From positions 33,507 through 97,506 of the forward strand of contig NZ_SMKX01000010.1 of assembly GCF_004349055.1 (NCBI RefSeq): 64,000 nucleotides of DNA, given 5' to 3'. Made by a program: the position numbers and the translations under genes. Each line of letters opens with the position of its first letter. Position 1 is the first letter of the stretch. This DNA is from Kribbella antibiotica. GTDB lineage: Bacteria > Actinomycetota > Actinomycetes > Propionibacteriales > Kribbellaceae. Below are positions 26,367 to 34,252 of the stretch, piece after piece. Below the pieces are notes generated by a model. It searched no databases. It was given only the letters and a program-made list of their open reading frames with translations, and was not told the origin of the DNA.

Positions 26367-26990
26367 ATGGCGCCTGTTCAGGTTCTCGTCCACAGCACCG
26401 AATCCGTCACCGCGGCCGGATTGACCAGCTACCTCCACACCCGGCCCGATATCCGGGTTGTCGACGAGCGCCGCCCGGAGGAGGCCGACGTACTGGTCTT
26501 CTCGACCGAGCGGCTCACCTACGAGGCGATGGCTCAGCTGCGCCAGGCGACCACGCAGGCGCAGCGTCCGACCGTGCTGATGGCGAGCCTGCTGGACGAC
26601 GCCTTGCTGCTGTCGGTGATCGAGTGTGGCGTCGTCGCGATCCTGCCGCGGACAGCGGTGACCGTCGAGCAGCTGCTCGACAGCATCCGGGCGGCCGCCG
26701 CTGGAGAGGCGGTGATGCCGCGTGAGGTCGTCGGCAAGGTCCTGCGGAGCGTCGGCAAACTACAGCGTGACGTCCTGGAGCCCAACGGCCTGAACCTGGC
26801 CGGACTCGGAGCGCGCGAGGTCGACGTACTCCGGATGATGGCCGACGGCTGGGGGACGGATCAGATCGCCCGCGAGCTTCAGTACTCCGAACGCACCGTC
26901 AAGCACGTCCTGTCCCAGCTCACCACCCGCCTGAACCTGCGCAACCGGGCGCACGCGGTCGCCTACGCGGTCCGGGCCGGAGTGATCTGA
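26367..26990 (+). CDS. LuxR-family regulator with degenerate receiver domain
   Basis: A 207-residue NarL-type architecture. The receiver-like N-terminus (1-120) lacks the usual acidic pair (HSTES in place of DDH) and has Ser/Thr (VFSTERL) where the phospho-acceptor aspartate should be, so control by phosphorylation is unlikely. The C-terminal LuxR HTH is intact (LGAREVDVLRMMADGWGT... SERTVKHVLSQ). It is divergent from the GMC-aminotransferase-HAD operon and next to a duplicated dyad site, making it the likely local regulator. GGGGAG precedes the ATG. It ends 3 bp before the convergent Lrp gene. Confidence 0.87.
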   Translation: MAPVQVLVHSTESVTAAGLTSYLHTRPDIRVVDERRPEEADVLVFSTERLTYEAMAQLRQATTQAQRPTVLMASLLDDALLLSVIECGVVAILPRTAVTVEQLLDSIRAAAAGEAVMPREVVGKVLRSVGKLQRDVLEPNGLNLAGLGAREVDVLRMMADGWGTDQIARELQYSERTVKHVLSQLTTRLNLRNRAHAVAYAVRAGVI

Positions 26991-26993
26991 GCG

Positions 26994-27437
26994 CTATGTC
27001 AGCGCCGGCGGGCGGTGTTCGTAGGGAGTGCTGAGGACGATTGTCGTGGTGGTGGAGACATTGGCCCGCGCCCGGATGACGGCCAGCAGGTTCTCCAGCG
27101 CACCGGGTGAGGCGACTCGCACGATCAGGATGTAGCTCGAGTCGCCGGCGACGGAGTAGCAGGACTCGATCTCGGGGACCTCGCGCAGGCGCTCGGGCGA
27201 GTCGTCGGGCTGGGAGGGGTCGATCGGGCGGATCGAGATCAACGCCGACAGCGGGAGGTCCAACGCGGTGTGGTCGATCAGAGCGGCATAACCCAGGATG
27301 ACGCCGCGCTGCTCAAGCCGCTTCACCCGCTGATGCACCGCCGAGGTGGACAGGCCAGTGGCCTTGCCAAGGTCGGTGAAACTCATCCTGCCGTCGCCTG
27401 CGAGCAGAGCGACGATCTTGCGGTCCAGGTCCTCCAT
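26994..27437 (-). CDS. Lrp/AsnC family transcriptional regulator
   Basis: A 147-residue feast/famine regulator: N-terminal HTH (residues 2-55, with GLSTSAVHQRVKRLEQRG) and C-terminal RAM ligand domain (about 65-145). It probably senses an amino acid. ATG at 27437 is the normal family start (MEDLDRKIVALL); an in-frame start eleven codons earlier adds non-conserved residues. It is divergent from the exonuclease gene over 47 bp, and no matching target operon is obvious nearby. Confidence 0.9.
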   Translation of the reverse strand: MEDLDRKIVALLAGDGRMSFTDLGKATGLSTSAVHQRVKRLEQRGVILGYAALIDHTALDLPLSALISIRPIDPSQPDDSPERLREVPEIESCYSVAGDSSYILIVRVASPGALENLLAVIRARANVSTTTTIVLSTPYEHRPPALT

Positions 27438-27484
27438 CCTGATGACCCTACTGGTGCAGGACCCCGGCATGAAAGCATCGCCTC

Positions 27485-28429
27485 ATGGTTGAGACAGGAC
27501 AGCGGCTGATGCTGCTCGACACCGCGTCGTTGTACTTCCGCGCATTCTTCGGCGTACCGGACACGATGAAGGCTGCCGACGGTACGCCGACGAACGCGAT
27601 CCGCGGGCTGCTGGACTTCATCGCCCGCCTGGTCGAGAACCACCGGCCGACCCATATCGTCGCCTGCTGGGACGACAACTGGCGCCCGTCCTGGCGAGTC
27701 GCGCTGATTCCGTCGTACAAGGCGCAGCGGGTCGAGTACGTGTCACCGAAGGGCGAGCAGGTCGAAGAGGTGCCGGACCGGCTCGAGGTGCAGGTCCCCT
27801 ACATCCGCGCCTGCCTGGACGCGCTCGGCATCGCGATCGTGGGTGCGGCCGACCACGAGGCCGACGACGTGATCGGCACCCTGTCGCACCAGGCGAGGAT
27901 GCCGGTTGATGTCGTCACCGGCGACCGCGACCTGTTCCAGCTGATCGACGACAGCCGCGGCATCCGCGTCATCTACACCGCGGCCAAGGGTGTCGGCCGG
28001 GCCGAGGTGTACGACGAGAAGGCGCTGCTGGCCAAGTACGAGATCCCCGCGAACCGGTACGCCGACTTCGCGACCCTTCGCGGGGATGCCTCCGACGGGC
28101 TGCCCGGTGTGAAGGGGGTCGGGGAGAAGACTGCCGCTTCGCTGATCACGACGTACGGGGATCTGGCCAGCATCCGCGCGGCCGCTGCTGATCCGACCAC
28201 GCCGATGGCTGCCGGGGTGAAGCGGAAGATCCTCGACTCGGCCGACTATCTCGATGTCGCGCCGAAGGTCGTTGCCGTGGCCAAGGATGCGCCGGTCACG
28301 GTGGCGAACTTCCAGATGCCGCAGCAGGTGCACGACCCCGAGCGCTGGCTCGACCTGGTCGAGCTGCTCGAACTCCGCACGAGCGCCCAGCGGGTCATGA
28401 ACGCCCTGGACCTGGGGCCGAAGTCATGA
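27485..28429 (+). CDS. 5'-3' exonuclease (PolI N-terminal-like, FEN family)
   Basis: A 314-residue stand-alone 5'-3' exonuclease resembling the N-terminal domain of DNA polymerase I. Motifs include LMLLDTASLYFRAFFG, the acidic cluster ADHEADDVIG with VVTGDRDLFQL, and the helix-hairpin-helix with metal residues in LRGDASDGLPGVKGVGEKTA. It should remove RNA primers or flaps. The stop overlaps the following M20 gene's start by 4 bp (ATGA), so the two are coupled although functionally unrelated. Confidence 0.93.
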   Translation: MVETGQRLMLLDTASLYFRAFFGVPDTMKAADGTPTNAIRGLLDFIARLVENHRPTHIVACWDDNWRPSWRVALIPSYKAQRVEYVSPKGEQVEEVPDRLEVQVPYIRACLDALGIAIVGAADHEADDVIGTLSHQARMPVDVVTGDRDLFQLIDDSRGIRVIYTAAKGVGRAEVYDEKALLAKYEIPANRYADFATLRGDASDGLPGVKGVGEKTAASLITTYGDLASIRAAAADPTTPMAAGVKRKILDSADYLDVAPKVVAVAKDAPVTVANFQMPQQVHDPERWLDLVELLELRTSAQRVMNALDLGPKS

Positions 28430-29622
28430 CGGCCACCCAGGACCTTGCCCGGGGTTTCGGCGACGAGATCATCGCGCTGCGGCGCGCGCTGCACCAGGTG
28501 CCGGAGTACGACCTCGACCTGCCCAAGTCGCAGCAGCTGATCCTCGACGCGTTGGCCGGTCTGCCGCTGGAGATCACGCTCGGCAAGGAACTGTCCTCGG
28601 TCACCGCCGTACTGCGCGGTGGCGGCGGGCCCGGTCCGGTCGTCCTGCTGCGCGGTGACATGGACGCATTGCCGGTGACCGAACGCGTCGACGTACCGTA
28701 TGCGTCGCAGCATCCGGGCATGATGCACGCCTGCGGCCACGACCTGCACGTAGCCGGTCTGGTCGGCGCCGCGAAGGTCCTGTCGGCGATGCAGGCCTCG
28801 TTGCCGGGCGACGTGGTCTTCATGTTCCAGCCGGGCGAAGAGACCACCGGCGGCGCGCCGATCATGATCCGCGAAGGCGTGCTGGATGCCGCGGGCCGTC
28901 GAGCGGACGCGGCGTACGGGCTGCATGTCGGCTCCGCCGTGCAGCCGCTCGGGATGTGGAGCAGCCGGCCCGGCTCCTTCATGGCCGCGGCCGATCAGCT
29001 GTCCGTGCGCGTCATCGGCGCCGGGACACACGGGTCGACGCCGTTCCGCGGCAAGGACCCGATTCCGGTCGCCTGCGAGATGGTGACCGCGATGCAGACG
29101 ATGATCACGCGGCAGTTCGACGTGTTCGACCCGGTCGTGCTCACTGTCGGGCGGATCGCGGGCGGCACGAAGGAGAACATCATTCCGGACGACGCGTTCT
29201 TCGACGCGACCGTGCGGACGTTCTCGGAGGAGGCTCGGGTCCAGATCCAGCAGGCGTCGGTGCAACTGGTCGAGGGGATGGCGGCCGCCCACGGGCTGAC
29301 CGTGGAGGTCGAGTACCGCATCGGCTACCCCGTCACGGTCAACAACCCCGACGAGTTCGCCTTCGCCCGCGACACCATCATCGACCTGTTCGGCACCGAC
29401 CGCTTCCGCGAACGCGCCAACCCTCGCTGCGGCGCCGAGGACATGTCGTACGTCCTGAACGAGGTCCCCGGCGTCTACCTCAACCTCAGCGCGTGCAACG
29501 CCGCCGACCCCGACAAGGCCGCCGACAACCACTCACCGCTGGCCGACTTCGACGACTCCGTCCTCCCCGACGCAGCCGCCCTCCTGGCCGAACTCGCCGT
29601 ACGGCGCCTGGCGCGCCAGTGA
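28426..29622 (+). CDS. M20 family metallopeptidase / amidohydrolase
   Basis: A 398-residue M20D-type hydrolase (hippurate hydrolase or N-acyl amino acid deacylase type). The metal-binding set is present: LRGDMDALPV, MHACGHDLHV and PGEETTGGAP, with GLHVGS and a dimerisation domain near 185-295. The C-terminal metal histidine is in ADNHSPLADF. It removes acyl groups from amino acids or related amides. It is translationally coupled to the exonuclease gene before it and to the small membrane protein gene after it (TGATG, 1-bp overlap). Confidence 0.9.
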   Translation: MTATQDLARGFGDEIIALRRALHQVPEYDLDLPKSQQLILDALAGLPLEITLGKELSSVTAVLRGGGGPGPVVLLRGDMDALPVTERVDVPYASQHPGMMHACGHDLHVAGLVGAAKVLSAMQASLPGDVVFMFQPGEETTGGAPIMIREGVLDAAGRRADAAYGLHVGSAVQPLGMWSSRPGSFMAAADQLSVRVIGAGTHGSTPFRGKDPIPVACEMVTAMQTMITRQFDVFDPVVLTVGRIAGGTKENIIPDDAFFDATVRTFSEEARVQIQQASVQLVEGMAAAHGLTVEVEYRIGYPVTVNNPDEFAFARDTIIDLFGTDRFRERANPRCGAEDMSYVLNEVPGVYLNLSACNAADPDKAADNHSPLADFDDSVLPDAAALLAELAVRRLARQ

Positions 29623-30131
29623 TGCGTCGGCCGCTGCTGTGGAGCGGGATCGGCTGTTTCGTCCTGGGCCAAGTGGTGGCCGGGTTCTTCGGTCTCGAGC
29701 TCTTCGAGAACGAGCCCCACGAACCAGTGCCGCTCGGCAACGGCGTGGTCCAGCTGGATCGGCCCGGCCTCACGATCTCGACCACTGCGCAAGGCCAGGA
29801 CGTGCGCTGCCAAGCCAAGGACGCCAGCGGCGCAGACATCGCGCTGAAGCTCCCGACGAAACGTGAGAACTACACCGCGGAAGGCTTCACGACCTACTAC
29901 GTCATCGCGCACTCCAGAACCACGGTACCGCCCCAAGCTGTCACGGTCGCCTGCGACAACGCCGACGAGCCCCTCCCGCTGTACGTCGGCGACCGCGCCG
30001 ACGTCATCGAGACCATGCTTCCCGCAGTGGTCAAGGCCTTCGCCGCCTTCGCCCTGACCACCGTTGCCGGCGTCGGCCTGATCGTGACCGACGTGGTCCG
30101 CCGACGGCGCCGTCGTACCCAACCGAGCTAG
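29622..30131 (+). CDS. Small membrane protein of unknown function
   Basis: A 169-residue protein hidden inside a much longer open frame; the true start is the ATG overlapping the M20 stop (TGATG). Residues 4-24 (LLWSGIGCFVLGQVVAGFFG) and about 130-152 are hydrophobic spans, enclosing a ~105-residue outside domain with two cysteines (VRCQAKD and TVACDN) that could form a disulfide, followed by an Arg-rich cytoplasmic end. I do not recognise the family. Position suggests co-expression with the M20 hydrolase. Confidence 0.7.
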   Translation: MRRPLLWSGIGCFVLGQVVAGFFGLELFENEPHEPVPLGNGVVQLDRPGLTISTTAQGQDVRCQAKDASGADIALKLPTKRENYTAEGFTTYYVIAHSRTTVPPQAVTVACDNADEPLPLYVGDRADVIETMLPAVVKAFAAFALTTVAGVGLIVTDVVRRRRRRTQPS

Positions 30132-30146
30132 GGAGAATTCCCGATG

Positions 30147-30187
30147 CGCGCATGCCCCGCCAGGCTGCAAGATCCGGGGCATGCGCG
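30147..30187 (+). other. 13-bp hairpin covering the alpha/beta hydrolase start codon
   Basis: Perfect arms 30147-30159 and 30175-30187 (core GCGCATGCCCCG and CGGGGCATGCGC) with a 15-nt loop. The ATG of the hydrolase is in the 3' arm. It may be the terminator of the upstream operon, or a structure that limits translation; a leaderless start is also possible. Confidence 0.55.
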
Positions 30188-31014
30188 GACACTACGGCGA
30201 CGTCCCTGACGGCTACCTCTACTACGACCAGTACGGCGACGGCGGACCCGACGTCGTCCTTCTGAACGGCGGCCTGGCCGACACCCGCATGTGGGACTCG
30301 ACCATCGCCTGGCTCGCGAAGTTCGCCCGGGTCACCACCTGGGACTACCGCGACAACGGTCTCTCGTCCCCGTCGTACGGCCCGTACGACGAGATCGCGG
30401 ATCTGCTCGCCGTACTGGACGCGGCCGGCGTCGACCGCGCCGTCCTGGTCGGTTCCTCCGACGGCGCCCGCCGAGCCCTCGGCTTCGCCCATCGCCATCC
30501 TGATCGCGTGCTGAAGGTCTGCGCCGTGGCACCTACTTTCGGCGAGTTCCCGGACCCATCCCCCGAAGAGGAAGCCGCCCGCGTCGTCATGCGGGCTCAC
30601 TTCGCTGAGATCGCCGACCTTCTCGAGACCGAAGGAATCCCGGCAGCCGCCGCCCACGACATCGACGGCTGGTGCCCCCAGGTCCCCGAGCCGGCCCGCC
30701 GCCTCTTGACCGCCCTGGCCGTCGCCAACTCCCGCATCCTCACCATGCCCGAAGCCCACGGCCAAGAACTCGACCCACCGCTGAAGACCCGCTTCGCCGA
30801 ACTACAGCCGCCGATTCACATCCTCGTCGGCAAACACGACTTCCAAGGCACCCAACTGTGGGCCCAACGCCTAGCCACCCAAGCCCCCACCACCACTTTG
30901 TCGGTCCTCCCCCACGCCGACCACATGCCCATGTTCTCCGCCCCCGCCGCCTTCCGAGAATGGCTCACTCACCACGCCAGAGCCGCGTCGAGCCAGGCCA
31001 TGAAAGCCTGGTAG
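30181..31014 (+). CDS. Alpha/beta hydrolase
   Basis: A 277-residue alpha/beta-fold hydrolase. The oxyanion region is LLNGGLADTRMW, the nucleophile elbow is VGSSDGARRA (Ser near residue 98), and the acid and base are in LVGKHDF and ADHMPMF. The substrate is unknown. The start codon lies in a strong hairpin with no ribosome site at usable distance. The last 46 bp overlap the convergent nucleoside hydrolase gene. Confidence 0.87.
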   Translation: MRGHYGDVPDGYLYYDQYGDGGPDVVLLNGGLADTRMWDSTIAWLAKFARVTTWDYRDNGLSSPSYGPYDEIADLLAVLDAAGVDRAVLVGSSDGARRALGFAHRHPDRVLKVCAVAPTFGEFPDPSPEEEAARVVMRAHFAEIADLLETEGIPAAAAHDIDGWCPQVPEPARRLLTALAVANSRILTMPEAHGQELDPPLKTRFAELQPPIHILVGKHDFQGTQLWAQRLATQAPTTTLSVLPHADHMPMFSAPAAFREWLTHHARAASSQAMKAW

Positions 31015-31961
31015 TCGACCCGGACCGCCATCTCGATCTCGAGACCGTCATCGCTGCGGCTCATCCGGGCGAGATCATCGAGTACGACGCGTTCGCCCGA
31101 GAATCGAATCCCTGGCCATTGCAGGGCAGCGGCCAGCGTCATCGCGTCATGTTGCATCGATCCTGGGTACCGCTCCAACCACCGATCGGTGTGAAGCTTC
31201 AGAACCTGCGCCCACGTCGGCGCGTTCGGCTCGGCCCACCGCTTGTACAGCGGCGATGCCGCGGTGATCTCGGTCGCCGGGTTGAACGTCACGTCGGAGA
31301 CGACGTACGCGGGATCCCACCGCTGCAGAAGGGGCAGCATCCGGATCGCCGCTCCCGGATCCATCCGAAAGTTGTGCTCTGCTCGCGACGGGTCGCGGTA
31401 GGCGATGGCTCCGCCCATCTGGGTCACCTGCAGCCGAGCGATCAGCTCCGGCCGCGCATCCTGAACCGCCGACAGATTCGTCAACGGCCCCAGGCCGACC
31501 CATCGAACCAGTCCCGCAACCTCCGCGCAGACCTCAGCCACTGCGCCCACCACATCGGTCCCCTGCGCCGGTACTTCTGCGGGCGTCACCCCGTCCACAA
31601 ACCACAGCCGCCGATTACCGAGGTCCGGTCCCGCGACCACCCTCACGTCCGTCCGGCCCACCAGATCCAGCAGGTACCGCACGAATCGAGCCCGCTCCCC
31701 CGAGACCTCGTCCCCCGTCACCACCAGACGCAACTCCGGCACCCGCAATCCCGCCACCACCAACGCCACTGCATCATCCGGATCACCCCCGCAATCCGTA
31801 TCGATGATCATCGGCACCGGCCGGTTGTCCGGCGTCTCGCTCGGCGGCGGGCCGGCCTCCAGCAGTGCGTCGGACCGGTCTCTGAAGTCGTCAAAGATCT
31901 CGCCCAGTCCGGCCAGGGCCGTCCATTCGTCGCGGGGGTCTTGGCCCCGGCTCCCGCCCAT
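30969..31961 (-). CDS. Inosine-uridine-preferring nucleoside hydrolase family protein
   Basis: A 330-residue ribonucleoside hydrolase-like protein. The diagnostic calcium-binding motif IIDTDCGGDPDDA is near residue 50; GLGPLTNLS and the later aspartate region VVSDVTFNP also fit. It should cleave N-glycosidic bonds of nucleosides. ATG at 31961 has GGAGG 5 nt before it and lies inside the end of the preceding gene (71-bp overlap). About 48 residues precede the catalytic motif, longer than the usual few, so an internal start at the ATG of that motif is possible. Confidence 0.83.
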   Translation of the reverse strand: MGGSRGQDPRDEWTALAGLGEIFDDFRDRSDALLEAGPPPSETPDNRPVPMIIDTDCGGDPDDAVALVVAGLRVPELRLVVTGDEVSGERARFVRYLLDLVGRTDVRVVAGPDLGNRRLWFVDGVTPAEVPAQGTDVVGAVAEVCAEVAGLVRWVGLGPLTNLSAVQDARPELIARLQVTQMGGAIAYRDPSRAEHNFRMDPGAAIRMLPLLQRWDPAYVVSDVTFNPATEITAASPLYKRWAEPNAPTWAQVLKLHTDRWLERYPGSMQHDAMTLAAALQWPGIRFSGERVVLDDLARMSRSDDGLEIEMAVRVDYQAFMAWLDAALAW

Positions 31962-33216
31962 CCCGACCTCCAGTTGCTTGTACTGAGCTCTGCACATTCT
32001 GTACGAACACACGTTTGTCGTCATCGCTGGCGCACTGGTCGTACGCCGTCCAAATCTTGCGGTAGCTGTCGAAAGGAAGATCGGACCGCTCCAGCATTCG
32101 CTGGAGCTGTTCCACCTGCTGCTTGTCGGTTCTGTGCACGAACGAGTTGAGGAATTCCGTCAGCCGTGGCTCCGCCGGCTGACCTGTGATCCAAGCTCGG
32201 ATCTCGCTGCGATAGCGCTGTGATTCTTCTTCGAGCCGCGGCCGAGGGTCTCGTCCGGCCTTCCGGGTTTCAGCAGCCAGCTGCGCCCGATCGGCCAGAG
32301 CGTGAAGATTGACGATTTTTACGCCTTCGCGGATGGTCGGTGACAGCAGCCGCGCAGAGAGCCGAGCAGGGCTCAAGCCGTCCAGCAGCCTCGACTCAAA
32401 GCCCTGGAGTCGCTGCTCCGGCCTGGCATCCTTGATCCGGACCGGGCTGCTCCAGGGGCCGTCCAGCAACTCCTCGATGCTGTTGAGCGCGAGTTGATGG
32501 GCGAAGGTCTTCGTTTCGTCGTCCGGAAGTTCGTAGAAGGGCCTACCCTCTCGTGAGGATGCAGCCGGTAAGTGAACTTCGTATCCCTGCTTGCTACCCG
32601 GATGCGGATCGTGTGGTGACTCACCGAAGAAGGCGTAACGCCCGGTGAATGTCGTCTCCGGGTAGACGGCCGACAACAGTTCCTGCACGGTGCCTTTAAA
32701 GCTGGTGTCGAACAGCGTCACCCGGCTACCCGGCTGTCCCACCGGGACCCGGGAAGCACGCAGGTACCTGTCCAGCTGACGGAACCCACCGACGGTGTTC
32801 GCCGGATCTACCCGGGCTGCCACTCTGCGGAAGCCGTCGACCTGAGGGAATGTCTTGCCCAGGTGACGCTCCAGGTCCTGCAGCGCGTTCTCCACCAGCG
32901 CCCGCGAGAGCACGACGTCGGAGATGTTCTTTCGTGCGAACCGCGGCTCGAGCTTGTGCATCGCCACCGAAAGGCTGTAGCCGTCGCGACCGAGCGCGAC
33001 AATCCTGTCCACCCGTCCGGCGGCCATGTCGGCACGTAAGTCCACCAGCATTTCGTCGGCGACCCGCACCATCAAGGGAGCCAGATACTCGAAGGTCACG
33101 CGGTAGGCGTCCCGAAAGATCTCAACGATGTCGTCGCCTTCATAACCCAGCGCCCCGGTGACCTGTTTGGCGAGCTTGTCGCCGCGTCGGCTGTATTCCC
33201 TGCCCTCGCCGTTCAT
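31891..33216 (-). CDS. Unrecognised 441-residue protein with HAD-like GRDG motif
   Basis: I cannot assign a family with confidence. Residues near 72 read IVALGRDGYSLSVA, which resembles the GRDG/RDGY stretch of HAD-like proteins found in polysaccharide loci. A second motif, VTLFDTSFKGTVQELL, lies near 168. The C-terminal half is charged and probably helical (about 285-420), and the last 25 residues are Arg/Gly/Pro-rich. The ATG sits inside a 16-bp hairpin, so its translation may be regulated or the true start may lie further on. It overlaps the nucleoside hydrolase gene by 71 bp. Confidence 0.65.
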   Translation of the reverse strand: MNGEGREYSRRGDKLAKQVTGALGYEGDDIVEIFRDAYRVTFEYLAPLMVRVADEMLVDLRADMAAGRVDRIVALGRDGYSLSVAMHKLEPRFARKNISDVVLSRALVENALQDLERHLGKTFPQVDGFRRVAARVDPANTVGGFRQLDRYLRASRVPVGQPGSRVTLFDTSFKGTVQELLSAVYPETTFTGRYAFFGESPHDPHPGSKQGYEVHLPAASSREGRPFYELPDDETKTFAHQLALNSIEELLDGPWSSPVRIKDARPEQRLQGFESRLLDGLSPARLSARLLSPTIREGVKIVNLHALADRAQLAAETRKAGRDPRPRLEEESQRYRSEIRAWITGQPAEPRLTEFLNSFVHRTDKQQVEQLQRMLERSDLPFDSYRKIWTAYDQCASDDDKRVFVQNVQSSVQATGGRDGREPGPRPPRRMDGPGRTGRDL

Positions 33217-33242
33217 GACTCCAGTAAGTCACGAACGGCGAG
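33205..33242 (-). other. 16-bp hairpin covering the start codon at 33216
   Basis: Arms 33205-33220 and 33227-33242 pair completely in the minus-strand transcript (one G-U pair) around a 6-nt loop. The sequence is a near copy of the terminator at 34205-34247. It lies 95 bp past the lipoprotein stop, so it may terminate that gene while overlapping the next gene's start. Confidence 0.6.
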
Positions 33243-33336
33243 AGAGCGTCAGAAGTTATCCACAGGCCTAGCTGCTCAGGACCGACCGCGGCTGGTGGAC
33301 AGGTGGTGGGTCCCTGCAGCCTACCGCCCACGCGAG

Positions 33337-34167
33337 CTAGCGCTGGTCCTTCTGCCAAGGACTGACTGCGACCTTCCCCGTACTGCCCAGGTCGAACTCG
33401 GGTGTCAGCATGACCGGTACGGCGCCGCCCTTCGCCCAGACTCTGGCGTAGGGACTGTTCACATTCGGGCGGCCGGCCTCGAGGGTGTTGCGCCATGTCA
33501 GAGTGGCAGTGGCGCGTTCACCGCGCTTCAGGACCAGCGGCTGAGCCTTACCGTCGGTTGTGATCACTACACCGTTGACGGGCAGGTGGCTCTCGTCGAG
33601 GACCTGCAACCGCGGGTGGCCGTTGAGGGAGACGGTTCGCGTGCCGCAGTTCTCCCAGTGGATCCCCAGGACGCGGACTCCCATGGCCGCGTCGGCGTCC
33701 GCATCGGCGTACAGGCGCACTCCCGTGCGCGGGCACGCGCTGCCTTTCGAGGGCGCCTCGGCTGTGGGGATAGTCCGCACCTTGATGATCTTCACCCGCA
33801 GCTGGAGCCCGCGAGAGTCGTCTGCGGTGACCGTGTCCTTCACAGTCCGGCCCGGTGCCACACCCCGCACTGTCCGCGCCGGATTCACCACCGCCTCGCC
33901 GGAGCTCGTGTGGAACCCGAAGGTGACCGTGTAGTCGGCAGCTTCCTTGCCGGAGTTGGTGACCTCGAATTCGGCGCAGTACGGCGCAACCCGGCTCACG
34001 CCAGTGATCCGGACTCCGGATTCCGGTACGGATGTCTCTCCGGCGGGCGGCGTGTCACAGGAAGAATCGACCGGCACCTCACGATCGGCTCCCGCGGGCG
34101 CCGGCTGCGTTCCACAGGCTGTAAGCAACAGGGCGCTGATCACGACGGCGGGAAGTTTGCTGCGCAT
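33337..34167 (-). CDS. DUF4232 lipoprotein
   Basis: A 276-residue exported lipoprotein: signal peptide MRSKLPAVVISALLL followed by lipobox LLTAC (Cys18). Residues 50-125 form a predicted beta-sandwich-like domain (RVAPYCAEFEVTNSG). The C-terminal DUF4232 domain (about 140-265) starts with CPRTGVRLYAD and has the paired cysteine in HWENCGTRTV. The function is unknown; such proteins are common in actinobacterial envelopes. It is a single gene flanked on both sides by copies of the same hairpin. Confidence 0.85.
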   Translation of the reverse strand: MRSKLPAVVISALLLTACGTQPAPAGADREVPVDSSCDTPPAGETSVPESGVRITGVSRVAPYCAEFEVTNSGKEAADYTVTFGFHTSSGEAVVNPARTVRGVAPGRTVKDTVTADDSRGLQLRVKIIKVRTIPTAEAPSKGSACPRTGVRLYADADADAAMGVRVLGIHWENCGTRTVSLNGHPRLQVLDESHLPVNGVVITTDGKAQPLVLKRGERATATLTWRNTLEAGRPNVNSPYARVWAKGGAVPVMLTPEFDLGSTGKVAVSPWQKDQR

Positions 34168-34204
34168 CGCCCGAGTGAATCAGATCAGAGAGCGACTGCA
34201 GGCG

Positions 34205-34247
34205 TCTCGCCGTTCCTGACTCCGGTGAGAAGTCAGGAACGGCGAGA
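34205..34247 (-). terminator. Perfect 17-bp hairpin after the ABC exporter operon
   Basis: Arms TCTCGCCGTTCCTGACT (34205-34221) and its exact complement (34231-34247) with a 9-nt loop, 6 bp past the exporter stop. No U-tract. A near-identical hairpin is at 33205-33242. Confidence 0.8.
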
Positions 34248-34252
34248 ACACA

